From NCBI GenBank assembly GCA_903862425.1, contig CAIOYC010000020.1, positions 1 to 64,000 on the forward strand: a DNA stretch of 64,000 bases. Reading direction: 5' to 3'. Below, in pieces: positions 28,247 to 37,109 of the stretch. A model generated the notes under the pieces. That model made no database searches and was not told the origin of the DNA. It saw only the letters and a program-made list of their open reading frames with translations. The number at the start of each line of letters is the position of its first letter. Position 1 is the stretch's first letter. A program made the translations under genes and the position numbers. This stretch comes from an uncultured Caulobacterales bacterium (GTDB lineage Bacteria > Pseudomonadota > Alphaproteobacteria > Caulobacterales > Caulobacteraceae).

Positions 28247-31200
28247 TGGAAATCGCGTGATCGCGGGATCACCCTGACATTGCGTGGATGCCGGTGGCGC
28301 GCGGTGGGATGGGGCAGGTCGCGCGGCTCGCCCCGGTTCGGCGCGGCGGAGCTGGCCCCATCCCCCGGCAGATAGGGGCGCGGCAACCGGGCCTCGGAGA
28401 GCAGGTCGAGGTCAGCGGTGCGATCCTCGATGTGGTCGGCGATCAGGTGCACCACCCCGCCCTGCGGCGCATCCGTCGGGGTCTCCACCCTTCCGTGGAT
28501 CAGCACCATGCGCGCGCCCATCACCACGGGACGATACTGCTCGAATACCTTGGGCCAGACCACGATATTGGCCACCCCGGTCTCGTCCTCCACCGTCAGG
28601 AACACCACGCCCTTGGCCGTGCCGGGTCGCTGGCGCACCAGCACAAGCCCCGCCACGGCGATGCGACGACCGGGCCGGGCGTCATCGAGCTCCACCGCCC
28701 GGATCGCGCCCATGCGTGCGAACCTCTGGCGCAGGAACTTCACCGGGTGCCCCTTCAGCGACAGGCGCAGGGTCTCGTAGTCCGCCACCACCTCCTCCGA
28801 AAGCAGGAGAGCCGGGAGTTGGTCCGCCCCCGCTGCGCCATCGCTTTCGTCGATGCCGGCGAAGGCGAACAGGGGCGCGGGCGCGGCGGCCTTCCCGGTG
28901 CGCGGCAGGCCCTTGGCGGCCCACAGGCCGGGCCGGCGCGTGAAATCGAGGGAGCCCAAGGCATCCGCCGCCGCCAGACTGTCCAGCGCCGCCGCCGGCA
29001 GCTTCGCCCGCGTACGCAGATCGTCCAACCCGACGAACGGCCCGCCCTCGGTCCGCGCGAGCATGATCGCCTCGGCCCACTCCTGGCGGAAGCCGTCGAT
29101 CCGGTCGAAGCCCAGACGGGTGGCGCACTTCGTCTCGCCCGGCAGGGGCTCCAAGGTGCAGTAGCGGTCGCTGAGGTTCACGTCCGGATGATGCACCTCC
29201 ACCCCATGCGCCCGGGCGTCGCGCACGATCTGGGCGGGTGAATAGAAGCCCATGGGCTGGCTGTTCAGCAGCGCCGCGCAGAACACCTCCGGATAATGGC
29301 ATTTCAGCCAGGAGGAGACATAGACCAAGAGGGCGAAGGAGACGGCATGGCTCTCCGGAAAGCCATATTCGCCAAAGCCCTTGATCTGGCTGAAGCAGGC
29401 ATTGGCGAACTCGGGCGGATAGCCCCGTGCGATCATGCGATCGACCATCTTGGCCTCGAAGGTGTGGATGGCGCCGTTGTGACGGAAAGTGGCCATGGCC
29501 TTGCGCAGGCCGTTGGCTTCGTCGCCGGTGAATTTCGCGGCGACCATGGCGATCTTCATCGCCTGCTCCTGAAACAGGGGCACGCCCATGGTCTTGTTCA
29601 GCACCTTCTCCATCTCGTCCGGCAGGCCGTACAGCCGTCCCGGCCTGGGATAGTCGATCCTGAACGCAGCCCCCTGCGTCCGCCGCTCCGCCCGCCGCTT
29701 GAGGTAAGGATGCACCATGCCGCCCTGGATCGGGCCGGGGCGGACGATCGCCACCTCGACCACGAGGTCGTAGAACTCCGTCGGCAACAGGCGCGGCAGC
29801 ATGGACATCTGCGCCCGGCTCTCCACCTGGAACACGCCGAGCGAATCGGCTTTGCACAGCATGGCGTAGACCGCCGGATCATCGGGCCGCATGTCGAGGT
29901 CGGGGCGGAACCCGTAGTGCCGCTCGATCAGGTCGAAGGCCTTGCGGATGCAGGTCAGCATGCCGAGGGCCAGGATATCGACCTTCATGATCTTCAGTTC
30001 GTCGATATCGTCCTTGTCCCACTCGATGAAGGTGCGCGCCTCCATGGCGCCGTTGCCGACGGGCACGGTCTCCACCAGCGGCCCCTGGGTCAGGATGAAG
30101 CCGCCCACGTGCTGGGACAGGTGTCGCGGAAAGCCGATCAGCTGGCCGGTAAGCTCCAGCGCCATCTTCATGCGCGCGTCCTCGCGCTTCACCCCCGTGC
30201 CATCGACGTGCTCGTCCTCGATCTTCGAGCCGAAGGAGCCCCAGACGGTATTGGCGAGGGCGGCGGTCACGTCCTCGGTCAGGCCGAGCGCCTTGCCCAC
30301 GTCGCGGATGGCCGAGCGGGGGCGATAATGGATTACCGTGGCGCAGATGGCGGCGCGGTGGCGGCCATAGCGCTCGTACATGTACTGCATGACCTCTTCG
30401 CGCCGCTCGTGCTCGAAGTCGACGTCGATGTCCGGCGGCTCCTTGCGCTCCTCGGACAGGAAGCGCTCGAACAGCACGTCCTGCTCCTCCGGGTTCACCT
30501 TGGTGACGCCGAGACAGAAGCAGACCACCGAATTGGCCGCCGAACCGCGCCCCTGGCACAGGATGCCGCGCCGCCGCGCCTCCTCCACCACGTCGTGGAC
30601 GGTCAGGAAGTAGTGCGGATAGTCCACCTTCTGGATCAGGCGGAGCTCCTTGACGATCGTCCTCACGATGTCGCGCCGGACCCGCACCGGCCAGCGCGCC
30701 CGCGCCCCGCGATGGACCAGGTGGCGCAGCCAGCCATTGGCGCTCCAGCCCGTCGGGATCGGTTCGTCCGGGTACTGATAGCTGAGCTGGCGCAGGTCGA
30801 AGTCGATCTCCGCCGCGATCTGCACCGTGCGGGCGACGGCGGCCTCGTGCCCGCGGAACAGGCGCAGCATTTCCGCCGCCGGCTTAAGGTGACGCTCGCC
30901 ATTGGCCTCCAGCAGGAAGCCCGCCTCGTCGATGGTGGTCTTCTCGCGGATGCAGGTCAGCACGTCCTGCAGCGGGCGGCGCTCGGGGTGGTGGTAGAGC
31001 ACGGCATTGGTCGCGACCATGGCCGCGTCGGTGCGCTGCGCCATCGCCGCCAACCGGTTCAGCCGCGCCCGGTCGTCGCCCCGACGGCGCGGCGCGGCGG
31101 CGAGGTAGAGATCGTCCGGCCAGGCCTTGCGCCAGGCCGCCAGCCGCTGTTCGAACGCGGCGTCCAGCCGGTCCGGCGCGGGGACCAGGGCGATAAGGCC

Positions 31201-31659
31201 ATCCCCTAGCTTCACGGCGTCGGAGAAGTCGAGCCGGCAGTCGCCCTTGGCGATCCGGTTCCTGATCTGATCGGGCGCTGAACCGTCGGCGCCGATGCGG
31301 CTCTTGCCGAGCGACAGCAGGCGGCTGAGACGGCCATAGGCGGCCCGGTCGCGCGGATAGACGATCATCTCGGTCTGATCCTGGAAGACGAGCCGCGAGC
31401 CGACCAGGTATTTGAGGTTCACCGGACCATAGGCCTCGCGAAGGGCGGCGGTCTCCTCGTCGTCGTCCTCCGCCAGTTTGCGCAGCGCCTTGTGCATCCG
31501 CACCACGCCGGCGAGGGTGTTGCGATCGGCGACGCCGAGGCCGGTCAGGCGCAGGGCATGGGCCTGGACGATCAGCTCCTCGGCCGTGGCCCCGCCCTCC
31601 AGGAAGCTGAAGTTGGAGCGGCAATCGAGCTCCACATAGTCGAGGGCGAGGTCGCTCAC
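28243..31659 (-). CDS. dnaE2: Error-prone DNA polymerase III alpha subunit DnaE2 (ImuC)
   Basis: A 1,138-residue C-family polymerase that carries out SOS-induced translesion synthesis with ImuA and ImuB. It has an N-terminal PHP domain (from ELDCRSNFSFLEGGATAEELI), the catalytic palm acids in PPDIDVDFEHERREEV, the fingers and HhH region, and an OB domain near the C-terminus (VAGLVLVRQRPGTAKGVVFLTVEDE). The GTG start at 31659 overlaps the imuB stop (GTGA); the frame continues 55 codons upstream but that part is antisense-like noise. The last codons lie in a hairpin repeat. Confidence 0.96.
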   Translation of the reverse strand: MSDLALDYVELDCRSNFSFLEGGATAEELIVQAHALRLTGLGVADRNTLAGVVRMHKALRKLAEDDDEETAALREAYGPVNLKYLVGSRLVFQDQTEMIVYPRDRAAYGRLSRLLSLGKSRIGADGSAPDQIRNRIAKGDCRLDFSDAVKLGDGLIALVPAPDRLDAAFEQRLAAWRKAWPDDLYLAAAPRRRGDDRARLNRLAAMAQRTDAAMVATNAVLYHHPERRPLQDVLTCIREKTTIDEAGFLLEANGERHLKPAAEMLRLFRGHEAAVARTVQIAAEIDFDLRQLSYQYPDEPIPTGWSANGWLRHLVHRGARARWPVRVRRDIVRTIVKELRLIQKVDYPHYFLTVHDVVEEARRRGILCQGRGSAANSVVCFCLGVTKVNPEEQDVLFERFLSEERKEPPDIDVDFEHERREEVMQYMYERYGRHRAAICATVIHYRPRSAIRDVGKALGLTEDVTAALANTVWGSFGSKIEDEHVDGTGVKREDARMKMALELTGQLIGFPRHLSQHVGGFILTQGPLVETVPVGNGAMEARTFIEWDKDDIDELKIMKVDILALGMLTCIRKAFDLIERHYGFRPDLDMRPDDPAVYAMLCKADSLGVFQVESRAQMSMLPRLLPTEFYDLVVEVAIVRPGPIQGGMVHPYLKRRAERRTQGAAFRIDYPRPGRLYGLPDEMEKVLNKTMGVPLFQEQAMKIAMVAAKFTGDEANGLRKAMATFRHNGAIHTFEAKMVDRMIARGYPPEFANACFSQIKGFGEYGFPESHAVSFALLVYVSSWLKCHYPEVFCAALLNSQPMGFYSPAQIVRDARAHGVEVHHPDVNLSDRYCTLEPLPGETKCATRLGFDRIDGFRQEWAEAIMLARTEGGPFVGLDDLRTRAKLPAAALDSLAAADALGSLDFTRRPGLWAAKGLPRTGKAAAPAPLFAFAGIDESDGAAGADQLPALLLSEEVVADYETLRLSLKGHPVKFLRQRFARMGAIRAVELDDARPGRRIAVAGLVLVRQRPGTAKGVVFLTVEDETGVANIVVWPKVFEQYRPVVMGARMVLIHGRVETPTDAPQGGVVHLIADHIEDRTADLDLLSEARLPRPYLPGDGASSAAPNRGEPRDLPHPTARHRHPRNVRVIPRSRDFH

Positions 31660-33284
31660 GGGAACAGCCCGTGCATCCACCAGTCGGGAAGGCTCGGGCC
31701 GCCGTACAGGCCTTTGCGGAAGACCCAGTAGCGGCCGCCCTGCTCGTCCTCGATCCGGTAATAGTCGCGGCTGCGGTCGGGCAGGCGCGTGGTGAGGGCG
31801 TCGGGGTGGGCGTCCTTCCACCATTCCGGGGCCAGCCGTTCGGGGCCGGAGGCGCGGGTCACCCGCCGCGACACCTTGCGCCAGACGAATTGAGCCGGGG
31901 CGCCGTCGGGTAGCTCGGCCACCGCCTGCATGGGCTCGGGAGGGTCGAACAGCAGGATCGGCCGCTCGCCGACCGGCGAGGCGGTCATATATTCAGGTCT
32001 CAAGCCATAGGGGCCGAGCGTCTCCCCGACCTCCGGAATCCAGCTTTCACGCAGATTGGGCGACAACACCGCCTTTTCGCCGAGGCGGGCGGAGAGGCGG
32101 TCCATCAAGGCGTCCTGCGCCGCCGCCTGGGCCTGCTGCGCATCGCCGAAAGCGCCGGTCTGGCGCGCGTGCAGGGGCTCGGCCACGGGAGCGGACAGGG
32201 CCAGGGCGTCGATACCGAAGCCGAGGTCGAGGTGCTCGAACCCCTTGTCCTTGAACAGGCGCATGAGGTGGGCGGCGCGGCGCGAGCCGGAGGCCAGGCG
32301 CACCTCGAGGGTGGTGGTGCGCCCGTCCACGCGAAACCCGGTGAGGCGCAGGCGCCGCGCGCCCATGCCGTCCTTCTCCAGCGCCGCCGCCAACTGGGCG
32401 CACAGGGTTTCTGTTTCCGCAGCCACCGCTTCGGGATGGGTGATCGGCTCGAAGAAGACCGAGGTGACGCGATAGACGGCCGGGGCGGTGACCGGGGTCA
32501 GGGGCTCGGCCAGCACGCCCAGGGCCTGGTCCAGCCGCTGCAGCACGCTCAGCGCCTCCGCATCGCGAAACCGGCGGGCGAGGGCCGCGCGGGGCAGACC
32601 GGTCAGCAGGCCGATGCGGCGCAGACCGAAGCGGTTGAGCAGGTGCGCCGCCGTCGGCGTGATGCGCAGCGCCGCCACCGGCAGGTCTTCCAGCGCCGCC
32701 CGCGCCCCGCCTTCCGGCGCACTGGCGAGCGGCCCCTGGCCATAACGGGCGAGAGCCCAGGCGGCGCCCGGCGTATCGGCGACGCCGAGGTGGGCGGATA
32801 CGCCCAAACCCTCCAGCGCCTTCAGCATGGCGCGCGCCATGGCCTCTTCGCCGCCGAACAGGTGCTGGCCGCCGGTCAGGTCGAGGAACAGGCCCTCCAG
32901 CCCGCCGGGACTGGGGTCGAGGGTGACGAAGGGCGAGAACCGCTCCATCCATCCGGCCAGCCGCCGCAGCGCCCGCGCCGCCCGTTCGGGCTCGGCCGGG
33001 GCGGAGACCAGTTCGGGAACCATGGCGCAGGCGTCGGCGTGCGACTGGTAGAGTTTCAGCCCCTTGGCCCGCGCGGCGGGGGTCAGGGCGTGCAGGATCA
33101 GCCCGGCGGACGTCCGCTCGATCAGGGCGAAGGGGGGCTCGGCGGCCCTGGCGACGGCGGCGGCGGGCTTGTCAGGCGGCGCGGCGGCCGTCCGGGCCGG
33201 CGAACCGGCCAGACCCTGCCGGCGCGCGCTGCGCCAGGCGGTGATCGGCCAGTCCATCAACCAGACGGAGGCGATGCGTTTCAT
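31656..33284 (-). CDS. imuB: Mutasome protein ImuB (Y-family polymerase-like)
   Basis: A 542-residue Y-family polymerase relative that lacks the catalytic acids and acts as the adaptor linking DnaE2, ImuA and the beta clamp. Its start KRIASVWLMDWPITAWR and the FLDLTGGQHLFGGEEAMAR and LPVAALRI segments are typical; where active polymerases have SIDE, it has GGLEGLFLD. A C-terminal domain carries the WRKVSRRVTRASGPERLAPEWW and RDYYRIEDEQGGRYWVFR motifs. It starts 113 bases inside imuA, in a different frame, and ends on the dnaE2 start. Confidence 0.95.
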   Translation of the reverse strand: MKRIASVWLMDWPITAWRSARRQGLAGSPARTAAAPPDKPAAAVARAAEPPFALIERTSAGLILHALTPAARAKGLKLYQSHADACAMVPELVSAPAEPERAARALRRLAGWMERFSPFVTLDPSPGGLEGLFLDLTGGQHLFGGEEAMARAMLKALEGLGVSAHLGVADTPGAAWALARYGQGPLASAPEGGARAALEDLPVAALRITPTAAHLLNRFGLRRIGLLTGLPRAALARRFRDAEALSVLQRLDQALGVLAEPLTPVTAPAVYRVTSVFFEPITHPEAVAAETETLCAQLAAALEKDGMGARRLRLTGFRVDGRTTTLEVRLASGSRRAAHLMRLFKDKGFEHLDLGFGIDALALSAPVAEPLHARQTGAFGDAQQAQAAAQDALMDRLSARLGEKAVLSPNLRESWIPEVGETLGPYGLRPEYMTASPVGERPILLFDPPEPMQAVAELPDGAPAQFVWRKVSRRVTRASGPERLAPEWWKDAHPDALTTRLPDRSRDYYRIEDEQGGRYWVFRKGLYGGPSLPDWWMHGLFP

Positions 33285-33888
33285 CGTCCAGCTCCAGGAT
33301 GGCTTCTCCGTGGGCGCCGTCGCGGCTGCGCTCCAGCACCGCCCGCCAGCGCGGCGCCCCGCTGGCCCGGTTGTCGAAGGGATGGGGAGCGGAGGGCGCG
33401 GCGGCGATGCGCCAGCGGCGTCGGGCCGCGGACAGGCTCTTCTGCGGCGTCGTGCGGATGAGGGCGCTCGCCGCCCCGGCCTGGCGGGCGATCAGGTCGA
33501 GCCGGCGGGTGGCCACAAGGCTGGCGTTCTCCACCGCGCCGATGGCCAGGGCGGCGGCGCCCGACCGCAATACCTCCTCCAGCGCCCACAGGGCCTCGGC
33601 CTCGGAGTGCGGCGTGGCGACGAGCAGATGCTGGGCCTCGATCCCAAGGGCTTTCAGCCCCTGCGCATAGGGTCGCCCCCGCTCGTGCAGCCAGAAGCGC
33701 GGCACGACCAGGGCCACCAACCGCCCCTCCGCCCCCCCCCGCGCGGTGAGAAAGGCCAACCCCGCCGCCACGCCCGCGGCATCCGCCACGCACACCTCCT
33801 CCAGTCCCTTGGCAGGGGCGAAGGCGGTCGCATCGAAGCGCCGGTTCAGGGCGCCGCAATCGTCCGGCAGGGAGATGGCCATGGACAT
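33172..33888 (-). CDS. imuA: Mutasome protein ImuA (RecA/SulA-like)
   Basis: A 238-residue ImuA-type protein, distantly RecA-like, first gene of the SOS mutagenesis cassette. Recognisable parts are GLEEVCVADAAGVAAGLAFL, VALVVPRFWLHERGRPYAQGL, ALWALEEVLRSGAAALAIGAV and SALIRTTPQKSLSAARRRWRIAA. I place the start at the ATG 33888: longer frames would run through a perfect SOS box at 33891-33905. A run of nine G on the coding strand (33732-33740) lies in the gene. It overlaps imuB by 113 bases, which is unusually long. Confidence 0.85.
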   Translation of the reverse strand: MSMAISLPDDCGALNRRFDATAFAPAKGLEEVCVADAAGVAAGLAFLTARGGAEGRLVALVVPRFWLHERGRPYAQGLKALGIEAQHLLVATPHSEAEALWALEEVLRSGAAALAIGAVENASLVATRRLDLIARQAGAASALIRTTPQKSLSAARRRWRIAAAPSAPHPFDNRASGAPRWRAVLERSRDGAHGEAILELDDETHRLRLVDGLADHRLAQRAPAGSGRFAGPDGRRAA

Positions 33889-33890
33889 GA

Positions 33891-33924
33891 GTTCATCTTT
33901 TGTTCTCATGACGCAGAGAGTCAA
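33891..33924 (-). promoter_or_regulatory. LexA-controlled SOS promoter of imuA
   Basis: GTTC-ATCTTTT-GTTC at 33891-33905 is a perfect alphaproteobacterial SOS box (GTTC-N7-GTTC). On the minus strand a TTGACT -35 (33924-33919) and an AAAGAT -10-like hexamer (33900-33895) are spaced 18 bases, with the SOS box over the -10. Transcription would begin at about 33888, the A of the proposed imuA ATG, implying a leaderless mRNA. The box is certain by pattern; promoter and leaderless start are inferred. Confidence 0.8.
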
Positions 33925-34387
33925 CCGGAGTCTTCGGCAAGGGTTCGCGTGCTGGAAATCGCCTGTCCTGTTCTCCCCGGGAAAAGTCGGCATGGTATGA
34001 TGGAGTCGGCCGGCTCTGTGCGATCGTCGGCGGGTCTTTGACAACAAGGCAAGAGACCGCATGCGTCATGCGCCGAGCGGAGCCGAAAATGCGGGAATAA
34101 GGCATAGGCTTTTCCACATCCGTTCGAAGTCCGACCTGACCGGACGGTGGTCGGACTCCCGTGCGGACTCGCAAGGGTTTGTTCGTGAACAGAAAACAGC
34201 GGATTTGCGAACTGTTCGGACAGTTCGGCGAAGCGCTCGGGGGCTCACAGCAACAGGGCCGCATGTATCCGTAAGGCGCAATTTGCGCCAGATTTTTCGC
34301 CTCCGCGCGGTGCGCCGCGTCGATCTGTGCGACGCTGAAACCTTCCCGCCCCATTTCGGCGATTTTGCCGCCGCAGACATCTCGATC
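33925..34387. other. Gap between imuA and the EF-hand lipoprotein gene
   Basis: About 460 bases without a convincing gene. It holds an inverted repeat GAACTGT-TCGG-ACAGTTC at 34209-34226 and a short GTTCGTGAAC near-palindrome at 34181-34190. A frame continuous with the lipoprotein gene extends back to 34061, but its translation is Arg-rich and unlike a protein. The promoter of the lipoprotein gene must lie here; I could not assign its -35 and -10. Confidence 0.4.
34209..34226. promoter_or_regulatory. Inverted repeat, candidate operator
   Basis: GAACTGT and ACAGTTC are exact 7-base inverted arms around TCGG. The half-sites contain GAAC/GTTC like SOS boxes, but the spacing and inverted layout are different. 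It lies about 160 bases before the EF-hand lipoprotein gene. The binding protein is unknown. Confidence 0.3.
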
Positions 34388-35164
34388 ATGTCCAGGATCA
34401 TCGTCTTCGCCGCCTGCGCCGTGCTGCTCGTCGGCTGCGCCGCGTCCGAGCCTCAAGGGCCGTCACATCTGACGGGCGGTCCTCCTCCGCATGCCGGGAG
34501 GCACGGTGAGAGCGGCGAGAACGGCGGCGGACAAGGCTTGCGCACCCTGTTCATCAGTCCCTGCGGCGAGCCGTTCCGGGGACGGGCCGGCGATCCCTAT
34601 CCTTCGGCCGCCTGGTTCGCGCAGGCCGACGCCAACCACGACGGCAAGCTCGACCAGGCCGAGTTCGTCGCCGACGCCATGCGCTTCTTCGCCCGGCTGG
34701 ACCAGGACGGCGACGGGGTGATCGACGCCATGGAGCTGCGCGCCTATGAGCACCAGATGGTCCCCGAAATCCTCGGCGGGCGCGGCGGGCCGGGTGAGTT
34801 CGGCGCCCTGTCCCAGGGGCCGCGGCTGATCCTGGCCCAGATGGGCGGCGGCGGCGGACACGGCGGCGGCGGCGGTCGTCATGGCGGCGCGCCGGAAGGC
34901 AGCGCGCCTCGTCCACAGGGCGGCCAGACCGGCGCGGCGCCCTATACCTTCCTGGCCGAGCCGGAGCCGGTGGCGGCCTCCGACCTCAGCTTCTCGGGAC
35001 AGATCAAGCGCAAGGACTTCCAGCGCCGGGCCGAGCAGCGGTTCGAGGCGCTCGATCCGGACCAATGCGGCTATCTGCTGCTGGCCGAACTGCCCGAAAC
35101 GCAGGCTCAGAAGATGCAGGCCGGCCGACCGGGCCGGCGCGGTCCCCCGCCTCGGTCCACCTGA
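34388..35164 (+). CDS. EF-hand lipoprotein
   Basis: A 258-residue exported lipoprotein. The signal peptide ends in a lipobox (VLLVGC, Cys about residue 17). Two calcium-binding EF-hand loops are evident, DANHDGKLDQAE and DQDGDGVIDAME, about residues 80-110, and a degenerate third loop (DPDQCGYLLLAE) lies near the C-terminus. A Gly/His-rich linker (GGGGGHGGGGGRHGG) separates them. It probably sits in the inner or outer membrane facing the periplasm and may sense or buffer Ca2+. It converges with mmsA, 10 bases between stops. Confidence 0.8.
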   Translation: MSRIIVFAACAVLLVGCAASEPQGPSHLTGGPPPHAGRHGESGENGGGQGLRTLFISPCGEPFRGRAGDPYPSAAWFAQADANHDGKLDQAEFVADAMRFFARLDQDGDGVIDAMELRAYEHQMVPEILGGRGGPGEFGALSQGPRLILAQMGGGGGHGGGGGRHGGAPEGSAPRPQGGQTGAAPYTFLAEPEPVAASDLSFSGQIKRKDFQRRAEQRFEALDPDQCGYLLLAELPETQAQKMQAGRPGRRGPPPRST

Positions 35165-35174
35165 GCGCCGGAGC

Positions 35175-36695
35175 CTACTTCATGGTCGGGATGACGAAGC
35201 TGCTATCGGCGTGGCCTTCGAGGCTGCTGTCGGGCCAGCGGGCGGTGACGGTCTTGACCTTGGTCCAGAACTTCACCCCCTCCATGCCGTGCTGGTTGGT
35301 GTCGCCGAAGGCCGAGCGCTTCCAGCCGCCGAAGGTGTGATAGGCGACCGGCACGGGGATCGGCACATTGATGCCCACCATGCCCACCTCGACCCGGCTG
35401 GCGAAGTCGCGGGCGGCGCGTCCGTCGCGGGTGAAGATGGCCACGCCATTGCCGTACTGGTGCTTGGAGGGCAGGGCCAGCGCCTCCTCGAAGCTCTCGG
35501 CGCGGACGATCTGCAGCACCGGGCCGAAGATCTCCTCCTGATAGGTCTTCATCCCGTCCTTCACCTGGTCGAACAGGGTCGGGCCGATGAAGAAGCCCTG
35601 CTCATAGCCCTGCAGCTCGAAGCCGCGCCCGTCGACCACCAGGTCGGCGCCTTCGTCGACGCCGATCTGGATGTAGTCGGCGATCTTCTGCTTGTGGGCG
35701 GCGGAGACCACCGGGCCATATTGAGCCTGGGTGTCGGTCGACACCCCGACCTTGAGGGTCTCGATCTCGGCCACCATGCGCTCGCGCAGCTCGTCGGCGG
35801 TCTTCTTGCCCACCGGGACGGCGACGGGAAGGGCCATGCAACGCTCGCCGGCCGAACCGAAAGCGGCGCCCGAAAGGTCCTTCACCACCTGGTCCATGTC
35901 CGCGTCGGGCAGGATGACGCCGTGGTTCTTGGCCCCGCCCATGGCCTGCACCCGCTTGCCGTTCGCTGTGCCCCGCGAATAGACGTATTGGGCGATGTCG
36001 GAGGAGCCGACGAAGCTCACCGCCCTGATGGTCGGGTGGTCGAGGATGGCGTCCACCGCCGCCTTGTCGCCGTGCACCACGTTGAGCACGCCCTTGAGGT
36101 CGAGGCCGACCTCGGCGCCGGCCTCCATGAACAGTTCGGCCAGGCGCACCGGCACGCCGGGATCCTTCTCCGAGGGCTTGAGGATGAAGCTGTTGCCCAC
36201 CGCGATGGCCACGCCGAACATCCACATCGGGATCATGGCCGGGAAGTTGAACGGGGTGATGCCTGCGACCACGCCCAGCGGCTGGCGCATGGAATAGACG
36301 TCGATGCCGGGACCGGCGCCCTCGGTATATTCGCCCTTCAGCACATGCGGGATGCCGCAGGCGAACTCGATCACCTCAAGGCCCCGCTGGATGTCGCCCT
36401 TGGAGTCGGCGATCACCTTGCCGTGCTGGGAGGAGAGCAACTCGGCCAACTCGTCCATGCGCGCCTGCACCAGGCGCAGGAAGGCGAACATCACCCGCGC
36501 CCGGCGCTGGGGGTTCACCTGAGCCCAGGTCTTCTGGGCCTTGGCGGCCGCCTCGACGGCGGCGTCCATCTCTTCGGTGGAGGCGAACTGCACCCGCCCG
36601 GCGACCACGCCGGTGTTGGGATCGAAGATGTCGCCGTAGCGGCCGGAGGTCCCCACCAGGGTCTGGCCGTTCACGAAATGATGGATGTCAGGCAT
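35175..36695 (-). CDS. mmsA: Methylmalonate-semialdehyde dehydrogenase (CoA-acylating)
   Basis: A 506-residue aldehyde dehydrogenase that converts methylmalonate or malonate semialdehyde to propionyl- or acetyl-CoA in valine, beta-alanine and inositol breakdown. The nucleophile is in GSAGERCMALPVAVPVG, followed by the ADELRERMV segment; the N-terminal GKVIADSKGDIQRGLEVIEFACG stretch and PFNFPAMIPMWMFG are diagnostic of this family, as is the lack of the usual general-base Glu. The ATG at 36695 with GGGAG upstream replaces a longer frame. It follows the suc/lpd cluster, where propionyl-CoA and succinyl-CoA metabolism meet. Confidence 0.95.
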   Translation of the reverse strand: MPDIHHFVNGQTLVGTSGRYGDIFDPNTGVVAGRVQFASTEEMDAAVEAAAKAQKTWAQVNPQRRARVMFAFLRLVQARMDELAELLSSQHGKVIADSKGDIQRGLEVIEFACGIPHVLKGEYTEGAGPGIDVYSMRQPLGVVAGITPFNFPAMIPMWMFGVAIAVGNSFILKPSEKDPGVPVRLAELFMEAGAEVGLDLKGVLNVVHGDKAAVDAILDHPTIRAVSFVGSSDIAQYVYSRGTANGKRVQAMGGAKNHGVILPDADMDQVVKDLSGAAFGSAGERCMALPVAVPVGKKTADELRERMVAEIETLKVGVSTDTQAQYGPVVSAAHKQKIADYIQIGVDEGADLVVDGRGFELQGYEQGFFIGPTLFDQVKDGMKTYQEEIFGPVLQIVRAESFEEALALPSKHQYGNGVAIFTRDGRAARDFASRVEVGMVGINVPIPVPVAYHTFGGWKRSAFGDTNQHGMEGVKFWTKVKTVTARWPDSSLEGHADSSFVIPTMK

Positions 36696-36811
36696 GTCGC
36701 ACTCCCAAAGCGGGTTTTGGCGACCAGCTAGCACCTCGAAGAGGCGCGTTCACGCCCAAACTGCGGCGCGAGGATGCACCGACGCTGTCCGGCTACGCAA
36801 CGCGCCCGGGT

Positions 36812-37069
36812 TCAGTGACCGACATTGTAGCGCACCACCATGGGCGCCGGACATCCATTGCTGTGCGTGCGGTTGACCGCGATCTCCATATCCGCGTTCG
36901 GCAGCTTGCCAAGGCGACTGAAACCCGCGGCGCCGGAAGTGGAGGCGACCTTCGTCGCGCCTCCATTGCAGACGACTTCAGGCGAACTGAAGAAACTGTC
37001 GTTCATCGGCGGCGGGACGGCCATGCCCGCCGCGCCGGCCAAGGTTAAAGCGGTGAGAAGGCCTATCAT
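36812..37069 (-). CDS. Small exported protein, function unknown
   Basis: An 85-residue protein with AGGGAG before its ATG and a short signal peptide (MIGLLTALTLAGAAGMA). The mature part has two Cys (EVVCNGG and SNGCPAPM) that could form a disulphide, and ends VVRYNVGH. No family is recognised. It lies between the thioesterase and mmsA genes on the same strand, with about 40 and 116 bases either side. Confidence 0.6.
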   Translation of the reverse strand: MIGLLTALTLAGAAGMAVPPPMNDSFFSSPEVVCNGGATKVASTSGAAGFSRLGKLPNADMEIAVNRTHSNGCPAPMVVRYNVGH

Positions 37070-37109
37070 ACGAATTCTCCCTTACCGATTACCCGGCAAG
37101 GTAGCACGA

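Noticed and set aside
29296-31209. 637-codon open frame on the plus strand
   Set aside because: It is antisense to dnaE2, lacks any family motif and has the low-complexity His/Gly/Val composition of a shadow frame.
33898-34062. Longer imuA starts at 34062 or 33909
   Set aside because: They place a perfect SOS box within or upstream of the first codons with no ribosome-binding site; the ATG at 33888 fits the promoter geometry.
34181-34190. Second SOS box (GTTCGTGAAC)
   Set aside because: The half-sites are inverted and only two bases apart, whereas the alphaproteobacterial LexA box is a direct GTTC-N7-GTTC.
34881-36731. 616-codon plus-strand frame
   Set aside because: It runs across the lipoprotein end and antisense to mmsA, with no protein-like motifs.
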